From Candidatus Parcubacteria bacterium (GTDB taxonomy: Bacteria; Patescibacteriota; Minisyncoccia; Minisyncoccales; JAGLUP01), in the NCBI GenBank assembly GCA_023134715.1, contig JAGLUP010000002.1, positions 62,001 through 126,000 of the forward strand: DNA of 64,000 bases. The letters are read 5' to 3'. Position numbers and translations under genes: made by a program. The notes under the pieces are model-generated. The model did not search any database. It was not told the DNA's origin and saw only the letters and a program-made list of their open reading frames with translations. Positions 42,516-51,469 of this stretch are shown here, piece after piece. Positions within the stretch are counted from its first letter, which is position 1; each line of letters starts with the position of its first letter.

Positions 42516-43585
42516 ATTACATCGGCTCAAAATTATCGTTATTGGAATTTTTAGAAAATTCAATTGATAAAGTAGTTGATAAAGACTGCCGTGTTTTTTG
42601 TGATTTGTTTGCGGGAACTGGAATTGTTGGAAGTTATTTTAAGAAAAAGGGCTATAAAATAATAGCAAATGATATTCAATATTATAGTTATGTTTTAAAT
42701 AGACATTATATTGGCAACCATAAAGAATTAACTTTTTCTAAATTATCAAAAGAAATTTCAAAATTGAAAAAAATTAAAACAAAAGATCGGAAAGATTTTG
42801 TTTGCGGCTATTTGTCAAATTTGAAAGGTAAAAAAGGATTTGTCTATAAAAATTATTGTCTTGGTGGAACTAAAAATAAGAAAATACAAAGGCAATATTT
42901 CTTAGACGCAAACGGAATGAGATGCGATGCGATAAGGCAAAAAATTGAAGAATGGAAAAAAGAAAAATTGATAAATAATAATGAATATTATTTTTTACTG
43001 GCAAGTTTAATTAAATCAATTGATAAATACGCGAATACCGCTTCTGTCTATGGCGCTTTTTTAAAAAAATTAAAAAAGTCCGCGCAGAAAAATTTAATCT
43101 TACAGCCAGCTGAATTAACTATTAATGATCAAGAACATAAAGTTTATAATAAAGATATAAATATTTTAACCAAAAAAATAAAAGGCGATATTCTATATTT
43201 AGATCCGCCTTATAATCATCGCCAATATGCAACGAATTATCATGTATTAGAAACAATTGCCAAATATGACAATCCAAAAATTTATGGAAAAACAGGTTTG
43301 CGAGATTATCAAAATCAGAAATCGCTTTATTGCTCAAGATCGCAAGTGAAAAAAGCTTTTAAGGATTTAGTTTTGAAAGCAAAAACAAAATATATTTTTT
43401 TGAGCTACAATAATGAGGGGTTAATGACTTTGAAAGATATTAAAGCAATAATGAGCTTGCGGGGTAAATATGGTTATTTTACAAAAAAATATAACCGTTT
43501 TAAGGCGGACAAATCGGAGAATAGGAGTTTTAAAGCAAATAAAACTGTTGAATATTTACATTATGTAATTTGTAAAAATATATGA
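42512..43585 (+). CDS. D12-class N6-adenine DNA methyltransferase
   Basis: This 357-aa enzyme starts MNYIGSKLSLLEFL and has motif I FCDLFAGTGIVGSYFKKKG, motif IV LYLDPPYNHRQYATNYHVLE and a late FLSYNNEG segment. It is the middle gene of a coupled trio, with 4-nt overlaps on both sides. Marking self DNA so that the flanking AIPR and DGQHR/nuclease proteins spare it is the likely role (inference). Confidence 0.87.
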   Translation: MNYIGSKLSLLEFLENSIDKVVDKDCRVFCDLFAGTGIVGSYFKKKGYKIIANDIQYYSYVLNRHYIGNHKELTFSKLSKEISKLKKIKTKDRKDFVCGYLSNLKGKKGFVYKNYCLGGTKNKKIQRQYFLDANGMRCDAIRQKIEEWKKEKLINNNEYYFLLASLIKSIDKYANTASVYGAFLKKLKKSAQKNLILQPAELTINDQEHKVYNKDINILTKKIKGDILYLDPPYNHRQYATNYHVLETIAKYDNPKIYGKTGLRDYQNQKSLYCSRSQVKKAFKDLVLKAKTKYIFLSYNNEGLMTLKDIKAIMSLRGKYGYFTKKYNRFKADKSENRSFKANKTVEYLHYVICKNI

Positions 43586-45882
43586 ATAAATTCAAAACAT
43601 CCGCTATTGAAATATTAAAAAATGTAAAAAAGCCCTTGCACTATAAAGAGATTACTCGACTGGCATTAAAGAGTGGGATCTTAGAGACCGAAGGTGCGAC
43701 ACCTGAAGCGTCAATGAATTCACAGATTGTTATGGATATCAAAAAAAGAGGATTATTTTCTGATTTCGTTAAGATTGCATCCGGTATTTTTGCGCTTAAC
43801 CCTCAGAGAAAGGTTTTAAAACAAAGTCAGAAAATTAAACGGAATGGCGAGGAATCGAATAAGAAAGTGGCCACAAACTTTGAAGAAAAGATAAAACAAT
43901 TTCTTGAGAATTTGGAATTTTGTGATGTTGATGGCGCAAGAGACAATTTCTTGATTAATAATATTCAAGTTGATGTTTGTGGCGGTTGGGATAATGCGTT
44001 GTTAGTTATAGAATGCAAAACAAAACAGAAGTTAGGCAAAAAAAATTTAAGAGCTGCTATAAGTGAATTTCGAGGCAAGATATTGTTATTGCAAAAAGGG
44101 CTTAAAAATCATCCGGTGTATTCTAAATATACATATTTTAAATACATTATTGTTACAAAAAATATAAGAGTTAGGAAATGCGACTATGATTTTGCCAATC
44201 AGTATCCGAGTATATACATCTGGAATGATGATTTTTTAGAATATTACTCAAGTCTATATAATTTTATCAAACCCTATGCGAAATATGATCTTTTGGGCGA
44301 AATGAGAATCAAACCTATCCAGAAGCAACCCATTACTGTTCCTGCGTTTCAAGTTAAACTTGGGAATGTTAATGTTTATAATTTTGTCATGAATCCCAAA
44401 GATCTTCTTGAAGTTGCGTTTGTCGCTCGAAGAGAAGTCGGTATAGAGAGATATTACCAAAGAATCATAGAGAAAGAAAGATTATCTAAAATAGCAAAAT
44501 ATATTGAAGGCGGAGGAACTTTTCCGAACAACATCATCATATCTTTTAAAAAAGATTTAGATGTAAAATTTCACCTAAATAAGGGCCCCGATTATAGCAG
44601 TACAAACTGGCCATATAAAGGGATATCTTATGGGATATTAGAGTTTCCAAAAGATTATAGAAATTGTTGGATTATTGACGGACAGCATAGGCTATATGCT
44701 TTTGTAAACGTAAAAAAAGATTTTTATTTTAACATGCCTATCACTGCGTTTGAACATTTAGACATAAAAGAGCAGTGCAAATTTTTTTTAGACATTAATA
44801 AAAACCAAAAACCTGTTAGCTCTGATTTGCTTTGGGATTTAAACGGTGAAACGATTGCATCAGAGGAAGATGGTATTATATCAAATACAGTCAAGTTTCT
44901 TAACCTTGAAGACAGGGGTCCATTATTCTTTAAAATTTATTATCCTTCTACTGGCGTGAAAAAGAAATTGGATATGATAAAAATTTCTGCTTTGTGTATT
45001 GCTATAAAAAAAAGAAAGCTGGTTGGCACAGTAACATTACAGAATATAAAAAATCCTCTTTATCACAATGACCCAGCCGAGCATATTAAAAAGTTAGGAA
45101 AATGCTTTTCAAAATATTTTAGCGTTTTAAAAAATACTTTTCCAGACAATTGGGAGCTTGCATCAAAGGGATTTATTCTTACAAATGGGGGAATTAGTGT
45201 TATGATCGGTCTTTTTGAAAAAATATTATCTAGAATTATGCAACAAAGATCTCAAGAACCAACAAAAGAAGATTTCGATCTTTATGTGCAACCGCTTAAA
45301 AAACAATTAGAATCAGAAAATCTTGATGATCTAAAAAAATTGAGATTAAGATGTACGAGCGAAGCCGGAAAGACAGATTTGCTGACCGAGTTCATTCTTA
45401 AGATAAGATCTGAAACGGATGATGATCAGTTTGGGGGAGAGATTCAGGTTTATAAATTAAAAGGATCATTTTTATTATTGGAAAAAAGATTGAAAAAATT
45501 AATTAAGAAAAAATTATATGATCCTAAAAATAAAGATTGGTTCAGAAATGCTACTGATGAAGATATGTATGGTCGTGCACTTAAAATAATGAAGAAAAAT
45601 GGAATTGCTGATATGAATAAAATCCATCTTCAGATAGGTTTAGGGGATTGTTTTAGCCTAATGAGAAAAAATAGCAAATTGTTCTATCCTATTTTTATAG
45701 GAGAGAATAAGCCTTTTGCAAACAAGACAATCTTTGAAGGAGCAATTAGTGTCATTAGCACAATGAGGGCTAAATTAGGAGCACATCACACAGGCACAGA
45801 GATAAGGGATAGAGAAGAGGATATATTGATAATTCATTTAGAACAAATCAATGCTTGTTTAGACAAAACATTAAATTTTTAA
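43582..45882 (+). CDS. HARE-HTH / nuclease / DGQHR fusion protein
   Basis: This 766-aa fusion begins with a HARE-type winged helix (about 8-75; KKPLHYKEITRLALKSGIL). A PD-(D/E)xK-like domain follows (about 97-215) with Asp131, Glu144 and Lys146 in VIECKTK. A DGQHR domain (about 250-560; WIIDGQHRLYAF at 363-374) resembles DndB of DNA phosphorothioation systems. The C-terminal 75 residues (STMRAKLGAHHTGTEIRD) could be a HEPN-like helical domain. HARE-HTH domains are thought to read modified DNA. The whole suggests a modification-aware effector of the operon. Confidence 0.75.
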   Translation: MNKFKTSAIEILKNVKKPLHYKEITRLALKSGILETEGATPEASMNSQIVMDIKKRGLFSDFVKIASGIFALNPQRKVLKQSQKIKRNGEESNKKVATNFEEKIKQFLENLEFCDVDGARDNFLINNIQVDVCGGWDNALLVIECKTKQKLGKKNLRAAISEFRGKILLLQKGLKNHPVYSKYTYFKYIIVTKNIRVRKCDYDFANQYPSIYIWNDDFLEYYSSLYNFIKPYAKYDLLGEMRIKPIQKQPITVPAFQVKLGNVNVYNFVMNPKDLLEVAFVARREVGIERYYQRIIEKERLSKIAKYIEGGGTFPNNIIISFKKDLDVKFHLNKGPDYSSTNWPYKGISYGILEFPKDYRNCWIIDGQHRLYAFVNVKKDFYFNMPITAFEHLDIKEQCKFFLDINKNQKPVSSDLLWDLNGETIASEEDGIISNTVKFLNLEDRGPLFFKIYYPSTGVKKKLDMIKISALCIAIKKRKLVGTVTLQNIKNPLYHNDPAEHIKKLGKCFSKYFSVLKNTFPDNWELASKGFILTNGGISVMIGLFEKILSRIMQQRSQEPTKEDFDLYVQPLKKQLESENLDDLKKLRLRCTSEAGKTDLLTEFILKIRSETDDDQFGGEIQVYKLKGSFLLLEKRLKKLIKKKLYDPKNKDWFRNATDEDMYGRALKIMKKNGIADMNKIHLQIGLGDCFSLMRKNSKLFYPIFIGENKPFANKTIFEGAISVISTMRAKLGAHHTGTEIRDREEDILIIHLEQINACLDKTLNF

Positions 45883-46178
45883 TATTTCTAACTTAGCGTT
45901 CTAGAACGCCAACCCAACGCCAACTTTTCCAACCAATTTTCTTTCATTTTTTCTCTTTCTTTCTTTTTCCTGTTTCCCCTTTTAACCCCTATTTTACACT
46001 ATAAATACACTTACCACTCCCGAGGGGCGAGGATGCGAACGGAGAGATAACGGAGTGAGCGTCCGAGCCCGAGGATACAATAAGTCAGGGGAAATTTAGT
46101 GGATAGCTATAAATACTAAATTAAATAAAATTAAACCAAGTAAAAAATTGAAGAAAAATTGATTGAGGAATAAAATTT
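45883..46178. other. Gene-free gap with palindrome and GC-rich repeat
   Basis: A 14-bp perfect palindrome gcgttctagaacgc (45896-45909) follows the DGQHR gene. A pyrimidine-rich tract (about 45925-45980) comes next. A GC-rich stretch (about 46018-46080, cgaggggcgaggatgcg and similar) resembles the dispersed GC-rich palindromes near 24.4 kb. I see no gene here. Confidence 0.5.
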
Positions 46179-46820
46179 ATGCAGAAAGAAAATTTTTTAC
46201 CATGTTTTTATGACCCAGAATTAAGAGAAAGATTGTGGTATTTATTTAATTACGCAGAAAAGGAAGCGCAAAAATTCGCAGAAGTTAATAATAATTGGGT
46301 TGGTATTAAATGTGTTATGGCCGGGTGTGCGGAAAAATGGAATCTTGTAAAAGATAATACTATTTACGCAGAAATTCAAATAGTAGTGAACGAGAATAAT
46401 ATGGCTGTTTTATTTCACGAAATTTTTCATTCAGCATTTCATAAATCTTTTCTTTGGCATAAAGATGGTATGTGGGGCGATGCATTTTGTGATAGTTTCA
46501 GGTATTTTATGGAAGAAAAATTATTGAAAGAAGGTGAAAGAAGTAAATTTTTTAGAGAAATGTGCGAATGTTTAAATTTAAACTCACAAGGAATCCAAGA
46601 TAAATTTTCTGATGATAAATGTCATAATTTAAAATACAAAATTCCTACATCAATCATAATTAAAAAAGTGAATAGAGATTATGACAAATTTAAAAATCTA
46701 TGGAACGAATTAAAAAAAGAATACGACAGAAAACAGAGTGCTTTTCTCGAAGATTATTTTGAATTTGAGATGAAAAAGAATTTAGCGAATTTTGGGCAAG
46801 CGAGCGATCTAATCATTTAA
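46179..46820 (+). CDS. Zincin-like metalloprotease with foreign 3' end
   Basis: This 213-aa protein carries HEIFH in VLFHEIFHSAFHKSF, the HExxH zinc site of metallopeptidases, within a mostly helical protein. No signal peptide is seen. The last ~15 codons lie over an HsdR remnant in another frame, so the natural C-terminus may be lost. Context (end of a defence region) fits an effector or a toxin such as those of ImmA/IrrE type, but the family is not certain. Confidence 0.6.
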   Translation: MQKENFLPCFYDPELRERLWYLFNYAEKEAQKFAEVNNNWVGIKCVMAGCAEKWNLVKDNTIYAEIQIVVNENNMAVLFHEIFHSAFHKSFLWHKDGMWGDAFCDSFRYFMEEKLLKEGERSKFFREMCECLNLNSQGIQDKFSDDKCHNLKYKIPTSIIIKKVNRDYDKFKNLWNELKKEYDRKQSAFLEDYFEFEMKKNLANFGQASDLII

Positions 46821-47020
46821 AAAAGATTGCTCAAGCCGAGAATATCTCATTAGATAAATTTGAGCAATTAATTGGCGAGTATTTATATACCCAAAAATTA
46901 CCTCGCGGACAAGCTATCGCAGACTTATTGCCAGAACAACCAAGAATTTTAGAACGAAAAGGCATCATCAATCGCATCAAGGGCGCAATTGAGAACATTG
47001 TTGATATGTTTGAATGGTAA
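46769..47020 (+). pseudogene. hsdR 3'-end remnant (type I restriction subunit R)
   Basis: In a frame different from the upstream gene, translation gives DEKEFSEFWASERSNHL, then SLDKFEQLIGEYLYTQKLP and QPRILERKGIINRIKG, ending ENIVDMFEW and a stop. This is the typical C-terminal tail of HsdR. Nothing upstream of 46769 continues it (TGA at 46766). Confidence 0.65.
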
Positions 47021-47056
47021 TGATAGTCTTTTTCAGAAAAATAAATAAAAATTATT

Positions 47057-47761
47057 ATGATTGATTTTAATAAATATGAAATTTTAACCTTTGATTGTTA
47101 TGGAACACTCATTGATTGGGAGGGCGGTATTTTAACAGCGCTAAAACCAGTTTTTGTGAATCATAATATAAATCTTAACGATAATCAGATTCTCGAGCTT
47201 TATGCCGAATTTGAATCAGAAATAGAAAAAGGCGAATTTATAAAATATAAAGAAGTCCTCAGAGAAATAATGCAAAAATTCGGCAACAGGCTTGGATTTA
47301 CACCCTCATCTTTTGAAAAGGATTGCTTGGTTAATTCGTTAGGGGATTGGAAGCCATTTCCCGATACAGTTGAAGCATTACAAGCCCTGAAGAAAAAATT
47401 TAAGTTAGCTATTATTTCCAATATAGATGATGACTTGTTCGCTCTTTCTGCAAAACATCTTATTGTTAAATTCGATTATGTTATAACCGCAGAGCAGGTA
47501 AAAAGCTATAAACCATCATTAGAAAATTTCAAATTTGCTATTGATAAAATGGGCATTGCTCCTGAAAAAATTTTACATATCGCGCAAAGTATTTATCATG
47601 ATATTATCCCGGCAAAAGCATTAGGTTTATCAAGTGTTTGGGTCAACAGAAAAAAAGACAAAGAAGGTTCTGGAGCAACGCCTTCAGCTACCAGTCAGCC
47701 CGATTTTGAAGTGCCGAACTTAAAAACATTGGTTCATATTATGAACTTAGATTTAAAATAA
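47057..47761 (+). CDS. Haloacid dehalogenase-type HAD hydrolase
   Basis: This 234-aa protein is of the type II dehalogenase form: FDCYGTLIDWEGGI with the nucleophile Asp, the cap, ISNIDDDLF (motif II), EQVKSYKPS (motif III Lys) and HIAQSIYHDIIPAKALG (motif IV). The substrate could be a phosphate ester or a haloacid; sequence does not decide. The next gene starts 4 nt later. Confidence 0.82.
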   Translation: MIDFNKYEILTFDCYGTLIDWEGGILTALKPVFVNHNINLNDNQILELYAEFESEIEKGEFIKYKEVLREIMQKFGNRLGFTPSSFEKDCLVNSLGDWKPFPDTVEALQALKKKFKLAIISNIDDDLFALSAKHLIVKFDYVITAEQVKSYKPSLENFKFAIDKMGIAPEKILHIAQSIYHDIIPAKALGLSSVWVNRKKDKEGSGATPSATSQPDFEVPNLKTLVHIMNLDLK

Positions 47762-47765
47762 GATT

Positions 47766-48494
47766 ATGCTCAAAAATGGGAGAAATTTATTAAAGATTGT
47801 TTTGGGAGGATTGGTGGTTTTGTTTTCTTTGTTGTTTGGGTTTGATATTTATCAAAATCAATCTGAGCTTTCTGATATTGTGGAGGTTGAAGAAGTTGAG
47901 GCGGAAGTGGAGGAGGTGATTGACGGGGACACTATCAGGGTGAAAGATATTAAAACCGGAGAGGTTTTTAATGTTCGCTATCTGGGAATTGATACTCCGG
48001 AGCTTAATGGTCCAGGTTATGAAACTTGCTTTTCTTCTCAGGCAAAAGAAAGAAATGAGGAACTGGTTTTAGACAGAAAAGTGATTTTAGAATTTGATAT
48101 TGATAAATATGATAGATTTGGCAGAACCTTGGCCTATGTCTATGTTTTGGACGAAGATGGAGAAAAAGAAACATTTATTAACCTGGAACTTTTACAAGAG
48201 GGCTATGCCCGATTTTACCTTGATAAGCAGAATGTTTTTTATCAGGATGAATTTGTTCAAGCGGCTCTTTCTGCTCAGGAAGGTTTTTTAGGGATTTGGG
48301 GTTCTTGCGGAGAATCTCAATTTGATGGAGAATGCGTAATTAAAGGTAATATAAACGACGCGGGTAAAAAATATTATCATCTTCCCGGAGATAAATATTA
48401 TTCTAAAACTAAAGTCAATTTACTTAAAGAGGATAAATGGCTTTGCTCTATTGAAGAAGCAGAAGCTAAAAACTTTCACAGAGCCAACCAGTGA
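47766..48494 (+). CDS. Membrane-anchored or secreted thermonuclease (SNase-like)
   Basis: This is a 242-aa protein. Residues 8-27 form an N-terminal hydrophobic helix, and residues about 45-180 the staphylococcal-nuclease fold with VIDGDTIRV, RYLGIDTPE (Arg and Glu of the site) and YDRFGRTLAYVY (second catalytic Arg). A C-terminal ~50 residues with CVIKGNI, HLPGDKYY and WLCSIEEAEAKNFHRA is a module often seen at the end of such nucleases. It probably degrades extracellular DNA or RNA for nucleotides. Confidence 0.85.
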   Translation: MLKNGRNLLKIVLGGLVVLFSLLFGFDIYQNQSELSDIVEVEEVEAEVEEVIDGDTIRVKDIKTGEVFNVRYLGIDTPELNGPGYETCFSSQAKERNEELVLDRKVILEFDIDKYDRFGRTLAYVYVLDEDGEKETFINLELLQEGYARFYLDKQNVFYQDEFVQAALSAQEGFLGIWGSCGESQFDGECVIKGNINDAGKKYYHLPGDKYYSKTKVNLLKEDKWLCSIEEAEAKNFHRANQ

Positions 48495-48749
48495 AGATTG
48501 AAAATGTCATGATTACGATTTTGAAATGTCATGATTATTTGTTAAACCATTAATATGAAAACAATTTGAGTTTGCCGTGGAAAATTATTTTAAATAATAA
48601 AATAAAAAATTATGATGAGTTAAATGGCGCTACTGCGGCGGTTGGCAGTCAGTTGTCCGCGGAGATTAGCTCCGTGAAAAAAATTAATGTTCGAAAAATC
48701 GCCGAGGGGGCGGTTTTATTTGTAATGTCAAGTATTCTTACTTATCCAC

Positions 48750-48779
48750 TTGACAAGGTTTCTTTACATAGTATATAAT
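48750..48779 (+). promoter_or_regulatory. Promoter of the Panacea pair
   Basis: TTGACA (48750-48755), 18-nt spacer, TATAAT (48774-48779). The ATG is 8 nt after the -10. AT-rich dyads (tatata) around it may be the antitoxin's operator. Confidence 0.7.
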
Positions 48780-48787
48780 GAGTATAT

Positions 48788-49573
48788 ATGGCTAAAGACC
48801 TATTTAAAAAAATTAAAGCATTGCGCGAAAGAAATAATTTTTCGCAAGGGTATTTGGCGGGGGAGCTTGGCATGTCCCGCCCAACCTACACGCAAATTGA
48901 AAAAGGCGAACGTGAACTCACCATAACCGAAGCAAAAAAGCTTGCGGGGATTTTTAGCATGTCTCTTAATGATTTTTTGCAGGACAAATTAACAGAACGC
49001 GAAGTTGTTTTGGAAAAAGAAAAAAAAGGCGGCGAAGCGCCAAAACCGGAAATGAGAATTATCATGCCGCGGGCGAATGTAAAAAAATTTAAAGAAGTCC
49101 TGCTTTATGTTTTGGAGAAAATTGGCGCTCGGCCAAACATTGGCGAAACAGCGATTTATAAACTGCTCTATTTTATTGATTTTGATTATTACGAAAAATT
49201 TGAGGAGCAGTTGATTGGCGCCAAATACATTAAAAATCACTTTGGTCCGACGCCGATTGAGTTTAAAAAAATAACTGAGCAGATGATAGAAAAAGGCGAG
49301 ATAGAAAAAATCAAAAGCAAATATTTCCAACACGAACAAAAGAAATATTTGCCGAGAAGAGCTGCCGACTTAAAAATTTTGTCAGCCCAAGAAATTCAGC
49401 ATATAGACGAGGTCTTGTCGCGTTTAGCTTGGAAAAACGCCTCAGAATTAAGCAATTATTCACATTCCGACACTCCATGGAGAGTTCATCAGATTGGCGA
49501 AGAAATCAGTTATGAAACTGTTTTTTACCGCGATGACGACCATTCAGTAAGAAACTATGAAGATGAACTTTAG
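48788..49573 (+). CDS. Panacea (DUF4065) antitoxin with Xre N-terminus
   Basis: This 261-aa protein starts with an Xre helix-turn-helix (about 5-62; SQGYLAGELGMSRPTYTQIEKGE). A Panacea domain follows (about 95-250; GETAIYKLLYFIDFDYYEKF, KNHFGPTPIEFKK). Panacea proteins are antitoxins that pair with varied toxins. The last 17 nt overlap the next gene, the likely toxin. The Xre part should repress the pair's own promoter. Confidence 0.85.
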   Translation: MAKDLFKKIKALRERNNFSQGYLAGELGMSRPTYTQIEKGERELTITEAKKLAGIFSMSLNDFLQDKLTEREVVLEKEKKGGEAPKPEMRIIMPRANVKKFKEVLLYVLEKIGARPNIGETAIYKLLYFIDFDYYEKFEEQLIGAKYIKNHFGPTPIEFKKITEQMIEKGEIEKIKSKYFQHEQKKYLPRRAADLKILSAQEIQHIDEVLSRLAWKNASELSNYSHSDTPWRVHQIGEEISYETVFYRDDDHSVRNYEDEL

Positions 49574-49916
49574 AAATACCCAAGAATTTCAAAAAGATTT
49601 TAAAAAATTATCCAAAAAATTCAAAACTTTGGACAGCGATTTGGCGGAGTTTAAGAAAGTTTTAAACGAGGCGCCATTGGGCATCGGTAAGCATTTTAAT
49701 ATTGTTACGAAGACCGACTCCATATCTATTGTTAAGGCCAGACTTTTTTGCAGAAGTTTGAGAAAAAAAGATTTAAGAATTATTTATACCTACATTGAAA
49801 ACCATCAAACAGTGGAACTGATCGGCATTGAATTTATTGAAATGTATTTTAAGGGAAATAAAGAGAACGAGGATAGAAAGAGAATAAAAGATTATTTGAA
49901 ATTTTTTGATTTTTAA
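49557..49916 (+). CDS. RelE/ParE-like toxin partner
   Basis: This 119-aa basic protein has FRNTQEFQKDFKKLSKKFKTL and a beta-strand core (IVKARLFCRSLRKKDLRIIYTY ... VELIGIEFIEMYFKGNK) typical of the RelE/ParE fold. RelE-type toxins cleave mRNA at the ribosome and ParE types act on gyrase. The sequence does not decide which. ATG codons at 49557 and 49563 are both possible. Confidence 0.72.
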   Translation: MKMNFRNTQEFQKDFKKLSKKFKTLDSDLAEFKKVLNEAPLGIGKHFNIVTKTDSISIVKARLFCRSLRKKDLRIIYTYIENHQTVELIGIEFIEMYFKGNKENEDRKRIKDYLKFFDF

Positions 49917-50110
49917 ACCCCAGCAAATTAAATTTAAAAATCGTGGATGCGGCTTTTGGTAGAGGCGGTTTTTTTGTTTTCAGGGGAGTAAAAAATTTGA
50001 CAGAGGTTAGAAAGTTTGCTTGAATAAAAATACTCAAAACAATGATCTTTTAAAATTACATATGGAGAGTTTTGAAGAATTGAAAAGTTATTGAAAATAA
50101 AACTTGAAAA

Positions 50111-51034
50111 ATGAAAATGAATGAATTTGGATGGAAAAGGATTAAAAGAAATAAAAGGATACTAAGTTGGAAAATACGAAACGCTGTTTGGCAGAAATAT
50201 AACAAAGCTACTTTTGAGCCGGAAGGAAAACTGAAAGCTCGTTTCTGGAAATGGATATATGATTGCTTAAGAGGACATTTTAGCATAAGAACTAAGCATG
50301 GAGTTTTCGGAATTTTCTGGCATGGATTTGCAAATTTTGATATAGAATTAGGGCACTTTTTTAGGACAACAGTAGATTACAGGCATAAAAAGATTTTGAT
50401 TAGTTTTGTCAGGGATTATTATAAAAATAATTTTCTTGTGGGAGGTAAAGGTCAGGCATATCATCGGTGGCTGTTTGGTCACACCTTAGGAATGGAATAT
50501 GGAAATGACAAAGCTAATCGCTACAGTGAATGGCACTGTGGAAGATATACTCCTTATGCCTCAGGAATAAATACAAAAAAGACAGGAAAACTTTTTGGCT
50601 TGATCGGCTATGGAAATGAGAAAAAGAAAGAACCAATTTTCAGTTTTGAACAACCTATTTTTCCATGGATAACCTCTGAATATGCGGAAAAAAATGGATG
50701 GTATGTTTGTTCTTGCAGTAAAGAAAATAAATGCCCAGGAGGAGAATGTGAATTTGCTATCAGTGATGATAGAGTAATACCTTGTTTACCAAGACATCTT
50801 TTAAGGCCAGGAGATGTAGTGATATTTTTTGACTACATTGAAGAAGGGGACAGATATTATCTTTTGAATAAGGAAGACATAAGAGAATGGAAAGAGGGGT
50901 CGTTCAGCTTGCTGCCATATGGAATAGTGGTGCGAGCGCCAGAAAAACCTCCAGCCAGTTTGTCAGAAAATTTTATTAATATTCTGAAAACGAAATTAGT
51001 AGAATTAAAAATGATTAAATCATTTTTAATTTGA
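50111..51034 (+). CDS. Unknown protein with a cysteine cluster
   Basis: I do not recognise this 307-aa protein. It is basic and aromatic at the N-terminus (KWIYDCLRGHFSIRTKHGVFGIFWHGF). It contains a Cys-rich motif CSCSKENKCPGGEC near 200-215 and a beta-rich C-terminal third with RPGDVVIFFDYI. Zinc binding is possible. Confidence 0.5.
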   Translation: MKMNEFGWKRIKRNKRILSWKIRNAVWQKYNKATFEPEGKLKARFWKWIYDCLRGHFSIRTKHGVFGIFWHGFANFDIELGHFFRTTVDYRHKKILISFVRDYYKNNFLVGGKGQAYHRWLFGHTLGMEYGNDKANRYSEWHCGRYTPYASGINTKKTGKLFGLIGYGNEKKKEPIFSFEQPIFPWITSEYAEKNGWYVCSCSKENKCPGGECEFAISDDRVIPCLPRHLLRPGDVVIFFDYIEEGDRYYLLNKEDIREWKEGSFSLLPYGIVVRAPEKPPASLSENFINILKTKLVELKMIKSFLI

Positions 51035-51091
51035 GGACAACTGTCCTCAAACAATAATTAAGTTGTAAAATTAAAAAGTAAATAACGGAAA

Positions 51092-51286
51092 ATGAAAAAA
51101 ATATCTAATTGGATACATGGATTTGACGACAAAGGAAAAGATTTATCGAAATGTGTTAAAGATTTTCTACATTGCCATACTTTATGGTACGGAAATGGAG
51201 GACCATGCTCAAATTGCACTGGTCGTGAAATATGCTTAAAATTGAAAGAGGAAGGTTCTCTTGACCAACCATTTAATATGGATTAA
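51092..51286 (+). CDS. Small cysteine-rich protein, unknown
   Basis: This 64-aa protein has Cys at SKCVKDFLHCH and CSNCTGREIC, so it may bind a metal. It is followed by a good terminator. No family is recognised. Confidence 0.45.
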   Translation: MKKISNWIHGFDDKGKDLSKCVKDFLHCHTLWYGNGGPCSNCTGREICLKLKEEGSLDQPFNMD

Positions 51287-51297
51287 AAAATGCAAAC

Positions 51298-51325
51298 AGA
51301 GCTTTTGATTAAGCTCTTTTTTTTT
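51298..51325 (+). terminator. Rho-independent terminator
   Basis: agagctt and aagctct arms with a short loop and nine T residues. Confidence 0.8.
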
Positions 51326-51469
51326 GTTTTGGCTAGAAAATTGGATAAAAAAGCGGTTTTTTGGTATAATGAAAATAATGAAAAAATTTTCACCAACAAA
51401 GAAGACAAAGCCGTTTAAGACCCGACATTAAACAATAAACAATTAATATTTTCTTAGCATATAATTAAA

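Noticed and set aside
46018-46080. Small gene in the GC-rich stretch after the DGQHR gene
   Set aside because: No start with a ribosome site, and the sequence resembles the dispersed GC-rich palindromes.
48566-48778. Possible 70-aa frame before the Panacea pair
   Set aside because: It starts at TTG, covers a small terminator-like hairpin and the promoter of the next gene, and has no recognisable feature.
51369-51431. 20-codon frame MKIMKKFSPTKK...
   Set aside because: Its first ATG overlaps the -10 element, and the end is the dispersed 14-nt repeat. It is too short to support.
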